NCBI GenBank assembly: GCA_035621215.1
Contig: CP141729.1
Span: 1,882,944 to 1,946,943, forward strand
Reading direction: 5' to 3'
Length of the DNA: 64,000 nt
Source: Oscillospiraceae bacterium MB08-C2-2
Lineage (GTDB): Bacteria; Bacillota; Clostridia; Oscillospirales; Ruminococcaceae
Shown here one piece after another: positions 33,344 to 41,199 of this stretch. The position numbers were made by a program, and so were the translations under genes. A model generated the notes under the pieces. The model searched no databases and was not told the DNA's origin. It saw only the letters and a list, made by a program, of their open reading frames with translations. The stretch's first letter is position 1, and each line of letters begins with the position of its first letter.

Positions 33344-33384
33344 GAAAAAGCGCCTTTCAGTTTCAGTTGAAACCAAAAGACGCT
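33344..33384 (-). terminator. Terminator after small unknown gene
   Basis: The stem AGCGTCTTTTGG with internal GTTTCA/TGAAAC pairing closes to AAAGGCGCT and is followed by TTTTTC on the minus strand. It sits directly after the 33394-33645 stop. Confidence 0.65.
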
Positions 33385-33393
33385 ACTATTAAG

Positions 33394-33645
33394 TTACATC
33401 CCTTGACCGGGATAGAGAATGACGAGACGGGAGGTTTGCAGCTCTACCGCTTCACCAGTTTCAATCAGTTCACGACGCAGAGCAATCCAACTTAAATCCT
33501 CCGCATAGGCAGGTTCGGGAGGACCGTGGCCGTAGCGAAAAGATTTGACGATCACGGCGATGTACTCGGATGCACCGCAGTCCCAGCGAAGCTCCTTGTA
33601 TAGATTGGATCGTTGTATGTCCTTTACCTCCGGAATACCACTCAT
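33394..33645 (-). CDS. Small unknown protein of the mobile-element module
   Basis: The 83-residue product reads SNLYKELRWDCGASEYIAVIVKSFRYGHGPPEPAYAEDLSWIALRREL, a compact soluble protein with no recognised motif; related proteins seem to occur in Firmicutes conjugative elements. Its ATG at 33645 overlaps the stop of a 21-codon upstream frame in an ATGA, and the proper AGGAGG belongs to that upstream frame. The longer open frame (to 33786) has no start with an RBS. Either translation is coupled or an older single gene has suffered a frameshift. Confidence 0.5.
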   Translation of the reverse strand: MSGIPEVKDIQRSNLYKELRWDCGASEYIAVIVKSFRYGHGPPEPAYAEDLSWIALRRELIETGEAVELQTSRLVILYPGQGM

Positions 33646-33707
33646 GATTCCAGCACTAGGAATTCCTGTATTGGTTTCCAGACCAAGGATAGAAAAATTT
33701 TGCTCAT
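33642..33707 (-). CDS. Short leader frame coupled to downstream gene
   Basis: 21 codons (MSKIFLSLVWKPIQEF..) from ATG at 33707, with AGGAGG 10 bases upstream, ending TGA that overlaps the next ATG. It may be a translational coupler or the 5' end of a frameshifted gene; no function is proposed. Confidence 0.35.
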   Translation of the reverse strand: MSKIFLSLVWKPIQEFLVLES

Positions 33708-33757
33708 GATGAATTGACCTCCTGCATTTTATATTTTTTGTGTCATAAAAATGGGAA

Positions 33758-33821
33758 CAAAAAAAGAGGCTAAGTTTGCTGGTCATTAAAGTCGACCTGA
33801 AACTCAGCCTCTTGTGTTTTT
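33758..33821 (-). terminator. Terminator of the GNAT gene
   Basis: Long stem AAGAGGCTGAGTTT / AAACTTAGCCTCTT with an intervening ~24-base loop, U-run on the minus strand and A/T-runs on the other, directly downstream of the GNAT stop. Confidence 0.8.
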
Positions 33822-33833
33822 TAAATAATTTTT

Positions 33834-34256
33834 TTATTTATTCCATAACATGAGGTACTCTGCTTCACCTGTATTTTCGTCAATCTGCTCTTGTTTAATT
33901 GCAAATAGTTCTCGTTGATAGAAATTAACGGCTTTCCCGTTCTTTTTATAAACTGCTAAACTAAGCTCGGAATAATGCTCCTTTATTTTATCAAGCAGTT
34001 GTTTCCCAATCCCTTTTGATTGCTCATCATTAGAGACAAATATCCCTGCTATATATCCACCATCAACTCCAACAAAAGCATTAATCTTACCCTCTGATTC
34101 ATAAACATATATTTCTGCACTTGGAAGCATACTTTTTACCAAATCAAAGTTGCTTTCCCAATACTCTTTGGAGATAAAATTATGAGCTTGAATGTTAGTA
34201 TCAAGCCATATTTCCATTATTTTTTCCAAATCTTTGTTTTCAAATTTTCTAATCAT
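33834..34256 (-). CDS. GNAT-family N-acetyltransferase
   Basis: A 140-residue GNAT acetyltransferase of the YjaB-like type. The N-terminus MIRKFENKDLEKIMEIWLDTNIQAHNFI is typical, and the acetyl-CoA loop is NDEQSKGIGKQLLDKI (about residues 77-92); the C-terminal motif B appears as LAVYKKNGKAVNFYQRELF. The substrate, probably a small amine or peptide, is unknown. It is AT-rich like the island, so it may be acquired. It has its own terminator and no partner gene. Confidence 0.85.
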   Translation of the reverse strand: MIRKFENKDLEKIMEIWLDTNIQAHNFISKEYWESNFDLVKSMLPSAEIYVYESEGKINAFVGVDGGYIAGIFVSNDEQSKGIGKQLLDKIKEHYSELSLAVYKKNGKAVNFYQRELFAIKQEQIDENTGEAEYLMLWNK

Positions 34257-34404
34257 ATTAACCTCAATTAAGTTTATTTTTTGATGGCATCACACAAAAG
34301 ACCTATGTCATCTGTGGAAAGGGCAAAAAAGCGGGGTCAAAAATCGCATTTTTTGAGCTCTGAAACCGGTCGTTTTTGAGCCAAAAACCACAACATCTTG
34401 TGGT

Positions 34405-35781
34405 CTAACTCCTATTTTTCTTGTCCGAACCACAATACGTCATCATTATCACTGCTTCAACGTGTGATGTCCTCGGAAAAAGGTCTACAGGCCGGGCGGC
34501 GGTCACCCGATAACCCATTTGCTCCAAAATGCGGCAATCTCTTGCCAGAGTAGCCGAATTGCAGGATATATACACTATTTTTTCGGGGGCCATTTGCTCA
34601 ATGCTTTCCAGCACCGCCTGATCGCAGCCCTTTCGGGGCGGATCAACCAGCACCACATCCGGCCGGATGCCCTGCTTCTCTAAATAGCGGGCACCCTCCC
34701 GGGCATCTCCGCAAAAGAATTCGGCGTTATTATAGCCCCCCAGCTCTGCGTTGCGCCGGGCATCCTCCACAGCCTGCGGAATAATCTCCACCCCGATCAG
34801 CTTGCCTGCTTTTTTGGCCATGGAAAGTCCAACCGTGCCCACTCCACAGTAAAGATCCAGAACCGTTTCCTTGCCGGTCAGGCCGGCAAACTCACCGGCA
34901 AGCTCATACAGCCTTTCCGCTGAGCGGCGGTTCACCTGATAAAAGGACTGAGCGGAAAGCTCTACCTTTACACCGCAAATTTCATCCTGAATGACCCCAC
35001 TGCCCCACAGAGTACGGGTTTTCGACCCTAGAATCACGTTGGTATCCCGGGTATTGCTGTTGAGGGTAACGGTGCTTACTTCCTCAAAAGCGGCGGTAAG
35101 CTGATCAACAAATTCCTTTTCATGGGGCAGGCTCTTGCCGTTGATCACAAGGCAGACCATGACCTGACCCGTGGTTTCGCCACAGCGCAGGTAAATATGG
35201 CGAACAAGGCCCTTGTGGCTTGTTTCATCATAAGGAAGAATTTTGTGGGCATCCATAAAATCCAGCACAAACCGGGTAATCCGGTTAAAGACAGGCGGCT
35301 GGAGGGCACAGCTTTCCCATGGAATTACCCTGTGGCTTCTGGGTGCAAAAAAGCCTGCGACGGCTTTTCCGTTTTCCAAGGCTACAGGAATCTGCGCCTT
35401 GTTGCGGTAACCCTGAAGCTGGGGTGAGGGCAAAATCTCCTGCACGACAACATCCACTCCCCCGATTCGCCGCAGATTTTCCTCCACCCAGCTCTGCTTG
35501 ATTTCCAGCTCATGGCTGTATTGGATATGGCGCAAAGCACAGCCGCCGCACCGGTGAAAAATCGGGCAGTCGTTCTCTTCCCGGTGGGGGGATGGCCGAA
35601 GAAGCTCCTTCACAATGCCATAGGCGGCGGTTTTCTGCACCTTCACCACCTGCACCCGGGCTAAATCACCATCTACTGTCATGGGTACAAAAACCACCAT
35701 ACCCTCATGGCGGCCCAAGCCGTTGCCATCGTGGGCAACAGCGGTAATTTCCAGTTCAATTGTATCGTTTTTATTTAGCAT
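34405..35781 (-). CDS. rlmD: 23S rRNA (uracil-5-)-methyltransferase, RumA/RlmD type
   Basis: A 458-residue SAM-dependent RNA m5U methyltransferase. It begins with a TRAM domain (about residues 5-55), then the iron-sulfur Cys motif CPIFHRCGGC (about residues 70-79). The SAM pocket is VLDLYCGVGTVGLSMAKKAG, and DPPRKGCDQAVLESI plus IVYISCNSATLARD hold the catalytic residues, including the nucleophilic Cys. RumA/RlmD and RlmCD share this architecture, so the exact uridine (747 or 1939) is uncertain. It follows the 2-hydroxyacid dehydrogenase by 9 bases in an operon. Confidence 0.93.
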   Translation of the reverse strand: MLNKNDTIELEITAVAHDGNGLGRHEGMVVFVPMTVDGDLARVQVVKVQKTAAYGIVKELLRPSPHREENDCPIFHRCGGCALRHIQYSHELEIKQSWVEENLRRIGGVDVVVQEILPSPQLQGYRNKAQIPVALENGKAVAGFFAPRSHRVIPWESCALQPPVFNRITRFVLDFMDAHKILPYDETSHKGLVRHIYLRCGETTGQVMVCLVINGKSLPHEKEFVDQLTAAFEEVSTVTLNSNTRDTNVILGSKTRTLWGSGVIQDEICGVKVELSAQSFYQVNRRSAERLYELAGEFAGLTGKETVLDLYCGVGTVGLSMAKKAGKLIGVEIIPQAVEDARRNAELGGYNNAEFFCGDAREGARYLEKQGIRPDVVLVDPPRKGCDQAVLESIEQMAPEKIVYISCNSATLARDCRILEQMGYRVTAARPVDLFPRTSHVEAVIMMTYCGSDKKNRS

Positions 35782-35790
35782 AGGGCTCCT

Positions 35791-36744
35791 TTATTTTTGA
35801 AGAGTAACCACATTTTGCGGCGTTCCGGCCACAAAGGCCTCCAGATTGGCTGCGGCAATTTCCAGCAGACGTCCCCGGGTTTCACGGGCCATCCACGCCA
35901 CATGGGGGGTAATCACCGTGCGGGAATGCAGGGTCAAAGGGCTGTTTTGGGGCGGTTCCTGACTGAGCCCATCCAGACCGGCCCACGCAAGTTTGCCGCT
36001 ATCCAGCGCAGCCGCCACATCTGCTTCATTGAGCAGGCCGCCCCGGGCTGTGTTGAGCAAAATGGCCTCCTCCCGCATTTGAGAAAGGGTGGATGCGTTG
36101 ATGATTTCGGCCGTTTGCGCACTCAGCGGGCAATGGAGAGAAACCACGTGGGAACGGGCAAGAAGCTCCTCAAAGGAAACCATCTCCACCCCATCCATAC
36201 CCCGGCCGGAGGAGCGGCGGCAGGCGATCACCTTCATACCGAATGCCATGGCCATTCTTGCCACGGCCTGCCCGATTGATCCCAAGCCGATGATACCCAT
36301 AGTCTTTCCCGCCAACTCGGTGGTGGTGATGGCAGTCAGGCGGCTATCCACCGACTCTGTCCATTTGCCTGCCTTAACGAAATCGTTGTAAACCGAAATG
36401 CGGCTCACAATATCCAGCAGCAGACCAAAGGTCCCCTGCGCCACACCCTGTGTGCTGTAGCCCGGCACATTGCAGACAGTAATCCCCGCCGCCGTGGTGG
36501 CCTCCAAATCGATCATGTTAAAGCCGGTTCCGAAGGTCCCGATATACCGCAGGGCCGGGCAGGCCGCCACTGTTTGGGCGGTGATGGGCGCACGGTTGGT
36601 AAAAACTGCCTGTGCATCGCCAATGGCTGCCGCAATTTCCTCCGGGGCAGTATAGTCGTGCCACACCAGCTCGTGGCAGGCCGCTGTTGCCCAAGCCTGC
36701 CTGTCAAAATTTACCAAATATCCATCCAGCACCACACATTTCAT
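35791..36744 (-). CDS. D-isomer-specific 2-hydroxyacid dehydrogenase
   Basis: This 317-residue NAD(P)H-dependent dehydrogenase reduces a 2-keto acid such as hydroxypyruvate; a glycerate-dehydrogenase-like role is the best guess. The Rossmann motif is GLGSIGQAVARMAMAFGM (about residues 150-167). Catalytic residues are Arg in NTARGGLLNE, Glu in LSQEPPQ and His in VITPHVAW. The ATG at 36744 has AGGGGGG 5 bases upstream; the longer frame to 36882 has none. It is followed by rlmD. The name cannot be narrowed to hprA or a specific keto acid. Confidence 0.9.
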   Translation of the reverse strand: MKCVVLDGYLVNFDRQAWATAACHELVWHDYTAPEEIAAAIGDAQAVFTNRAPITAQTVAACPALRYIGTFGTGFNMIDLEATTAAGITVCNVPGYSTQGVAQGTFGLLLDIVSRISVYNDFVKAGKWTESVDSRLTAITTTELAGKTMGIIGLGSIGQAVARMAMAFGMKVIACRRSSGRGMDGVEMVSFEELLARSHVVSLHCPLSAQTAEIINASTLSQMREEAILLNTARGGLLNEADVAAALDSGKLAWAGLDGLSQEPPQNSPLTLHSRTVITPHVAWMARETRGRLLEIAAANLEAFVAGTPQNVVTLQK

Positions 36745-37316
36745 AGGAACCCCCCTTAACTGATTGTTGTATTGTAGTATACCATAAAAGCGAAGCGTTG
36801 TGGTATATTCACTCTGCGCATAAAGCAGTGTAATATCCGCTTTTGCCAAAATTGCTCCATAAGAAGACCTTTCACAGCTCAACGCAGTTGATATTCTTCA
36901 CTTCCGCACTCATGCCGTGCGGCTGGCACATCCTTTCTCCACGATGAGAAAGGATGCAAAGAATCGCCAAGGGGGCGCTCCCCCTTGGTACCCCCCAGAC
37001 CCTATATTCACTCGCCCCTAAATCTTAGGTTTGCCAGATAATTGTATCTGTCACAGCGCCCTCCGACCCCCGTCACAGTTCAAGCATAAGCATGAGAAGT
37101 ATAATGAAATATAATAAGCGCTTTGCGGTTATTATACCATAGATATCCCATGGCCTCCATATTAGAATACCGATAATACCCGCTATTTTATGCGCCAGTC
37201 AAAAATTCCTGCAAACAGCCTGTACGGTGAAAAAAGGCGGGTCTACTTCCCCTTTTCTACGTATATACATGAACTATATCCGCTTTTTCACCGCAACACA
37301 TTGGGGGGAGATTGTA
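36745..37316. other. Long intergenic region carrying repeat copy B
   Basis: About 570 bases between the 2-hydroxyacid dehydrogenase and tspO. It holds repeat copy B (36897-37001), TATACCATAAAAGCGAAGCG-type flanks resembling those of copy A, and AT-rich DNA before tspO. An open frame running upstream of tspO from 37227 lacks an RBS. Confidence 0.6.
36897..37001. repeat. Double-hairpin intergenic repeat, copy B
   Basis: Nearly identical to copies A and C over about 105 bases, with the TCCTTTCTC/GAGAAAGGA and CCAAGGGGG/CCCCCTTGG stems. This copy lacks the second AAAGAAAGT module. Confidence 0.85.
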
Positions 37317-37796
37317 TTGAACACTGTCATTAAATTCAAACCGCTGGTCTGTAATCTGGCGATCCCGCTGGTAGCCGGCGCAGTATCCTCCTATCTGGCT
37401 GGGGATACGCGGGCGGTTTACGAGATTCTGGCGCTGCCGTCGTTTGCGCCGCCAGCCGGGTTTTACTCCTTTATCTGGACTGTGCTTTACCTGATGATGG
37501 GTTACAGCGCTTATCGTGTTTTCACCAAGCCCAAAGTGGATTCCAACCAGAAGGCGCAAGCCGCCTCCCCCTATTTTATCCAGCTGTTTTTGAACTTTCT
37601 ATGGTCTCCTCTATTTTTCCGCCTTGGTCTGCTCACACTGGCAGGGTGCCTAATCATCGCCATGATTATAGTGACCATTGTGGTTGTGGTGCGGTTTTAT
37701 ACCATCGACCGGTTTACTGTATTTTTGATGGTTCCCTATCTTTTATGGCTGATTTTCGCCATGGTTCTGAATTTCACCATAGCGGCTCTCAATTAG
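37317..37796 (+). CDS. tspO: TspO/MBR family membrane protein
   Basis: A 159-residue protein with five predicted membrane helices, related to the translocator protein TspO, which binds porphyrins and steroids. The signature LPSFAPPAGFYSFIWTVLYLMMGYSAYRVF (about residues 38-67) and LFLNFLWSPLFF are family hallmarks. The TTG at 37317 is chosen because GGGGAG lies 6 bases upstream; upstream in-frame ATGs lack an RBS. Its role in bacteria is not settled; it may sense or scavenge tetrapyrroles. A terminator follows. Confidence 0.88.
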   Translation: MNTVIKFKPLVCNLAIPLVAGAVSSYLAGDTRAVYEILALPSFAPPAGFYSFIWTVLYLMMGYSAYRVFTKPKVDSNQKAQAASPYFIQLFLNFLWSPLFFRLGLLTLAGCLIIAMIIVTIVVVVRFYTIDRFTVFLMVPYLLWLIFAMVLNFTIAALN

Positions 37797-37814
37797 GTTT
37801 TATCCGCTCCAACA

Positions 37815-37854
37815 GAAGGCTTTTCGGCTCTATGGTCGGGAGCCTTCTTTTGTC
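37815..37854 (+). terminator. Terminator of tspO
   Basis: AGAAGGCT / AGCCTTCT closes a loop with internal CGG/CCG-like pairing, followed by TTTTG on the plus strand. Confidence 0.7.
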
Positions 37855-37876
37855 ATGCCACTCTGTATCAAATTGA

Positions 37877-38056
37877 TATAGTGATGCCACTTTAAAACAG
37901 GCTTTGCTGTTTTAAACAGCGTGCCTTGCACGCTGAAAGCACAAAGTGCTTTGGCACACTATGTAGAATGCGCCAGCGGCTGTAGGCCGCCCATCTGCCG
38001 AAAATTCGGCAGATTCTTTAAAACCGCTTAAGCGGTTTTAAAGCTGCGCTACTATA
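37877..38056. repeat. Cluster of six consecutive stem-loops
   Basis: Flanked by TATAGTGATGCC and ACTATAGCAT, six perfect or near-perfect palindromes follow each other with almost no spacer: TTTAAAACAG../CTGTTTTAAA (37891-37916), CAGCGTGC/GCACGCTG (37917-37935), AAAGCAC/GTGCTTT (37936-37952), GCGGC/GCCGC (about 37976-37990), ATCTGCCGAA/TTCGGCAGAT (37993-38014) and TTTAAAACCGCTTAAGCGGT.. (38016-38043). It is too regular for a simple terminator. Confidence 0.75.
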
Positions 38057-38193
38057 GCATACACCATTGGTATATCAGAAAAGCGCTTGTATGACACATG
38101 ATTTTATACTATAATAGGAATACTGAAAAAAAGCTCCCATGCCCATTCCGGCGAATGCAGGCATACCACAGGGAGACAGGGAGGAACAAAAAG

Positions 38194-39588
38194 TTGGACA
38201 GACTTGAAATTGCCAGGCTGGCCGCCGATCCCGGCCGCTATACCGGTGAGACTGTGACAATATGCGGATGGGTGCGTACCCTGCGGGATAGCAAATCCAT
38301 CGGTTTTATCGAGCTCAACGACGGCTCCACCTTTAACAGCCTGCAGGTTGTTTTTGAGGAGAAGAATCTGGATAACTATAAGGAAATCACTAAAATTGGC
38401 GTGGGTGCCTCCATTGTGCTGGAGGGGCAGGTTATCCTCACCCCCGATGCCAAACAGCCCTATGAGGTGCATGCCTCTGCGATCCGGCTGGAAGGAGCCA
38501 CCACCCCAGATTATCCTCTGCAAAAAAAGCGGCACTCTCTGGAATTTCTGCGCTCCATCGCTCATTTGCGCCCCCGCACCAACACCTTCAACGCAGTCTT
38601 TCGCATTCGCTCGGTAGCGGCCTATGCCATTCATAAGTTTTTCAACGAAAACGGCTTCATTTATGCCCATACCCCCATTATTACCGGAAGTGACGCTGAG
38701 GGCGCCGGTGAGATGTTCCATGTCACCACCTTTGATATAGGCAACCCGCCCCGTACCGAGGATGGTGCTATCGATTATTCGCAGGACTTTTTCGGGAAAT
38801 CCACCAACCTGACCGTTTCCGGCCAGTTGGAAGGCGAGATCATGGCCCTTGCTTTTGGCAAGATTTACACCTTTGGGCCTACCTTCCGAGCAGAAAACTC
38901 CAACACCCCCCGCCATGCGGCTGAGTTTTGGATGATCGAACCGGAAATCGCTTTTGCCGATCTTTCCGATGATATGAAGCTTGCTGAAAGCATGATCAAA
39001 TCGGTGCTGAGCCATGTGATGGCAACCTGCCCCGATGAGATGAAATTCTTTAACGACTTCTACGACAAGGGTCTTTTGGAGCGCCTGCGCGGTGTGGTGG
39101 AATCCGACTTTGCCCGTGTTTCCTACACCGAGGCCATTGACCTGCTTGTTCCTCATAAGGATAAGTTTGAATACCCTGTGTATTGGGGCTGTGACCTGCA
39201 AACCGAGCATGAGCGCTTCCTCACCGAGACCATCTTCCAGCGGCCTGTGTTTGTCACCGATTACCCCAAGGAAATCAAAGCGTTTTATATGCGTATCAAC
39301 GACGATGACAAAACCGTGGCCGCCATGGACTTGCTGGTTCCCGGCGTGGGTGAAATCATCGGCGGCAGTCAGCGTGAAGAACGTCTGGATGTTCTCAAAG
39401 AGCGCATCGCCCAGTGCGGCCTCAGTGAAGAGGATTACGACTGGTATCTCCAATTGCGGAAATACGGCGGCACAAAGCACGCCGGCTTTGGCCTTGGCTT
39501 TGAGCGCCTGATTATGTATATGACCGCCATCAGCAACATCCGTGATGTTATTCCCTTCCCCCGCACCACCGGCTCTGCCGAATATTGA
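38194..39588 (+). CDS. asnS: Asparaginyl-tRNA synthetase
   Basis: A 464-residue class IIb aminoacyl-tRNA synthetase charging tRNA-Asn. The N-terminal OB-fold anticodon-binding domain covers about residues 15-110 ([26 protein letters not shown]). Class II motif 2 includes [28 protein letters not shown], and motif 3 is [27 protein letters not shown]. The C-terminal Arg-rich PRTTGSAEY ending is typical of AsnS rather than AspS. The TTG at 38194 is chosen because GGGAGGAAC lies 8 bases upstream. larE follows with a 28-base gap. Confidence 0.95.
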   Translation: MDRLEIARLAADPGRYTGETVTICGWVRTLRDSKSIGFIELNDGSTFNSLQVVFEEKNLDNYKEITKIGVGASIVLEGQVILTPDAKQPYEVHASAIRLEGATTPDYPLQKKRHSLEFLRSIAHLRPRTNTFNAVFRIRSVAAYAIHKFFNENGFIYAHTPIITGSDAEGAGEMFHVTTFDIGNPPRTEDGAIDYSQDFFGKSTNLTVSGQLEGEIMALAFGKIYTFGPTFRAENSNTPRHAAEFWMIEPEIAFADLSDDMKLAESMIKSVLSHVMATCPDEMKFFNDFYDKGLLERLRGVVESDFARVSYTEAIDLLVPHKDKFEYPVYWGCDLQTEHERFLTETIFQRPVFVTDYPKEIKAFYMRINDDDKTVAAMDLLVPGVGEIIGGSQREERLDVLKERIAQCGLSEEDYDWYLQLRKYGGTKHAGFGLGFERLIMYMTAISNIRDVIPFPRTTGSAEY

Positions 39589-39616
39589 TTTCAGAACCCA
39601 TCCCCGAGAGGTTTAT

Positions 39617-40405
39617 ATGAGTATAGAAAAGCTGACCCAATACCTGCGTGAGCTGGGGCCGGGTCTTTGCGTTGCGTTTTCCGGCGGTGTGGACAGTGCC
39701 CTTCTGTTGGCTCTGGCCTGTAAGACGGTGGAAAATGTACATGCTGTCACCCTGTTCACCCCCTTTCATTCCCCCAGAGAGCCCCAGGAAGCCGCCGAGG
39801 CCGCCCAGGAGCTGGGCGCTGCCCATCAGATTATCCGGTTGGAGGAGCTTCCCCCGGAGGTGCTTTGCAACCCGGTGGATCGATGCTATCTCTGCAAGGG
39901 CTGGGTTTTCCGCTCCCTGTGGGAATATGCGAAAGAGCAGGGGCTTGCCTATGTGCTGGACGGCACCAACGCCGATGATTTGCAGCAGTACCGCCCGGGC
40001 CTTCGAGCCTTGGCGGAGCTGAAAGTAAAAAGCCCGCTGGCTGAGCTGGGCATCACCAAGGCGCAGGTGCGGGAAATGGCAGCACAGTTGGGGCTGGCTG
40101 TAGCAAGCAAGCCCTCGGCACCTTGCTTGGCGACCCGCTTCCCCTATGGGGCCACGTTGGAACCCCAGAGGCTGGCCGCAGTGGATAAGCTGGAAAACCA
40201 GATTCGCAGCCTTGGTTTTGCGGTTATTCGGGTGCGCATCCACGGCGATGTGGCACGGCTGGAGCTGCCTGCCGATCAGCTTGCCGATTTTCTTCCCCAC
40301 CGGGAAACAGTGACCCGCTGGGTGAAAGAGGCTGGCTATGATTATGTAACCTTGGATTTGGAAGGCTTCCGCTCCGGCAGCATGGATATCCACATCCGCA
40401 AATAA
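39617..40405 (+). CDS. larE: ATP-dependent sacrificial sulfur transferase LarE
   Basis: This 262-residue PP-loop enzyme adenylates and sulfurates pyridinium biscarboxylic acid mononucleotide in synthesis of the nickel-pincer cofactor used by lactate racemase and related enzymes. The PP-loop is FSGGVDSALLLAL. Cys residues in DRCYLCKG and APCLATRF give three cysteines, the pattern of LarE types thought to use an iron-sulfur cluster rather than sacrifice one Cys. The ATG at 39617 has GAGAGG upstream. larB and larC follow directly; no larA is in the window. Confidence 0.93.
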   Translation: MSIEKLTQYLRELGPGLCVAFSGGVDSALLLALACKTVENVHAVTLFTPFHSPREPQEAAEAAQELGAAHQIIRLEELPPEVLCNPVDRCYLCKGWVFRSLWEYAKEQGLAYVLDGTNADDLQQYRPGLRALAELKVKSPLAELGITKAQVREMAAQLGLAVASKPSAPCLATRFPYGATLEPQRLAAVDKLENQIRSLGFAVIRVRIHGDVARLELPADQLADFLPHRETVTRWVKEAGYDYVTLDLEGFRSGSMDIHIRK

Positions 40406-40437
40406 CGCAGTACTTTTGATTGGGAGGCTCTAGAACA

Positions 40438-41199
40438 TTGGATATTCAGGGGATTTTGCAGTCAGTGAAGGATGGCTCCCTTTCAGTGGAGGCCGCTTCT
40501 GGCCTGCTCAAGGATTTGCCTTATGAGGATTTGGGCTTTGCCAAGCTGGATCATCACCGCCAGCTGCGCTCCGGTTTTGGCGAGGTCATTTACTGCGCCG
40601 GAAAATCGGTGGAGCATACTGTCTCGATTTTTTCACATTTTGCGGGGAAAGGCTCCAATGTGCTGGGCACCCGGGCCAGCGAAGAGCAGGCTCAGGGCGT
40701 TCTGGCGGCTATACCCGGGAGTACCCATGATCCTGTCAGCCGCACCGTTTCACTGATTACAAAGCCGGTGGAGCCCCTGGGGCTGGTGGCGGTCTGCACG
40801 GGGGGCACCTCGGATATCCCAGTGGCGGAGGAGGCGGCGGTTACCGCTGAATTCTTTGGTGCAAAGGTGGATCGAATTTACGATGTGGGAGTGGCGGGCA
40901 TTCATCGCCTGCTGAGCCAGCTGGATCGCCTGCGCAGTGCCAACGCCATTGTGGCAGTGGCCGGTATGGAAGGCGCTTTGGCCGGTGTGGTGGCCGGTCT
41001 GGTGGATATCCCGGTGGTGGCGGTTCCCACCTCGGTGGGCTATGGAGCCAGCTTTGGCGGCGTTTCCGCCTTGCTGACCATGCTCAACTCCTGCGCCGAA
41101 GGCATCGGCGTGGTCAACATTGACAATGGGTTTGGGGCAGGGCATTTAGCCTGCCAAATCAATCGACTGGCCTGTGGCCGCAAAGGAGAAAACCGATGA
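40438..41199 (+). CDS. larB: Nickel-pincer cofactor biosynthesis protein LarB
   Basis: A 253-residue AIR-carboxylase-like enzyme that carboxylates nicotinic acid adenine dinucleotide and releases AMP, the first step of nickel-pincer cofactor synthesis. The N-terminal helical region is LDIQGILQSVKDGSLSVEAA; the PurE-like core is GLVAVCTGGTSDIPVAEEAAVTAEFFGAKVDRIYDVGVAGIHRLL, and GMEGALAGVVAGLVDIPVVAVPTSVGYGASFGG ends the active site. The TTG at 40438 has GGGAGG 10 bases upstream. It overlaps larC by 4 bases. Confidence 0.94.
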   Translation: MDIQGILQSVKDGSLSVEAASGLLKDLPYEDLGFAKLDHHRQLRSGFGEVIYCAGKSVEHTVSIFSHFAGKGSNVLGTRASEEQAQGVLAAIPGSTHDPVSRTVSLITKPVEPLGLVAVCTGGTSDIPVAEEAAVTAEFFGAKVDRIYDVGVAGIHRLLSQLDRLRSANAIVAVAGMEGALAGVVAGLVDIPVVAVPTSVGYGASFGGVSALLTMLNSCAEGIGVVNIDNGFGAGHLACQINRLACGRKGENR

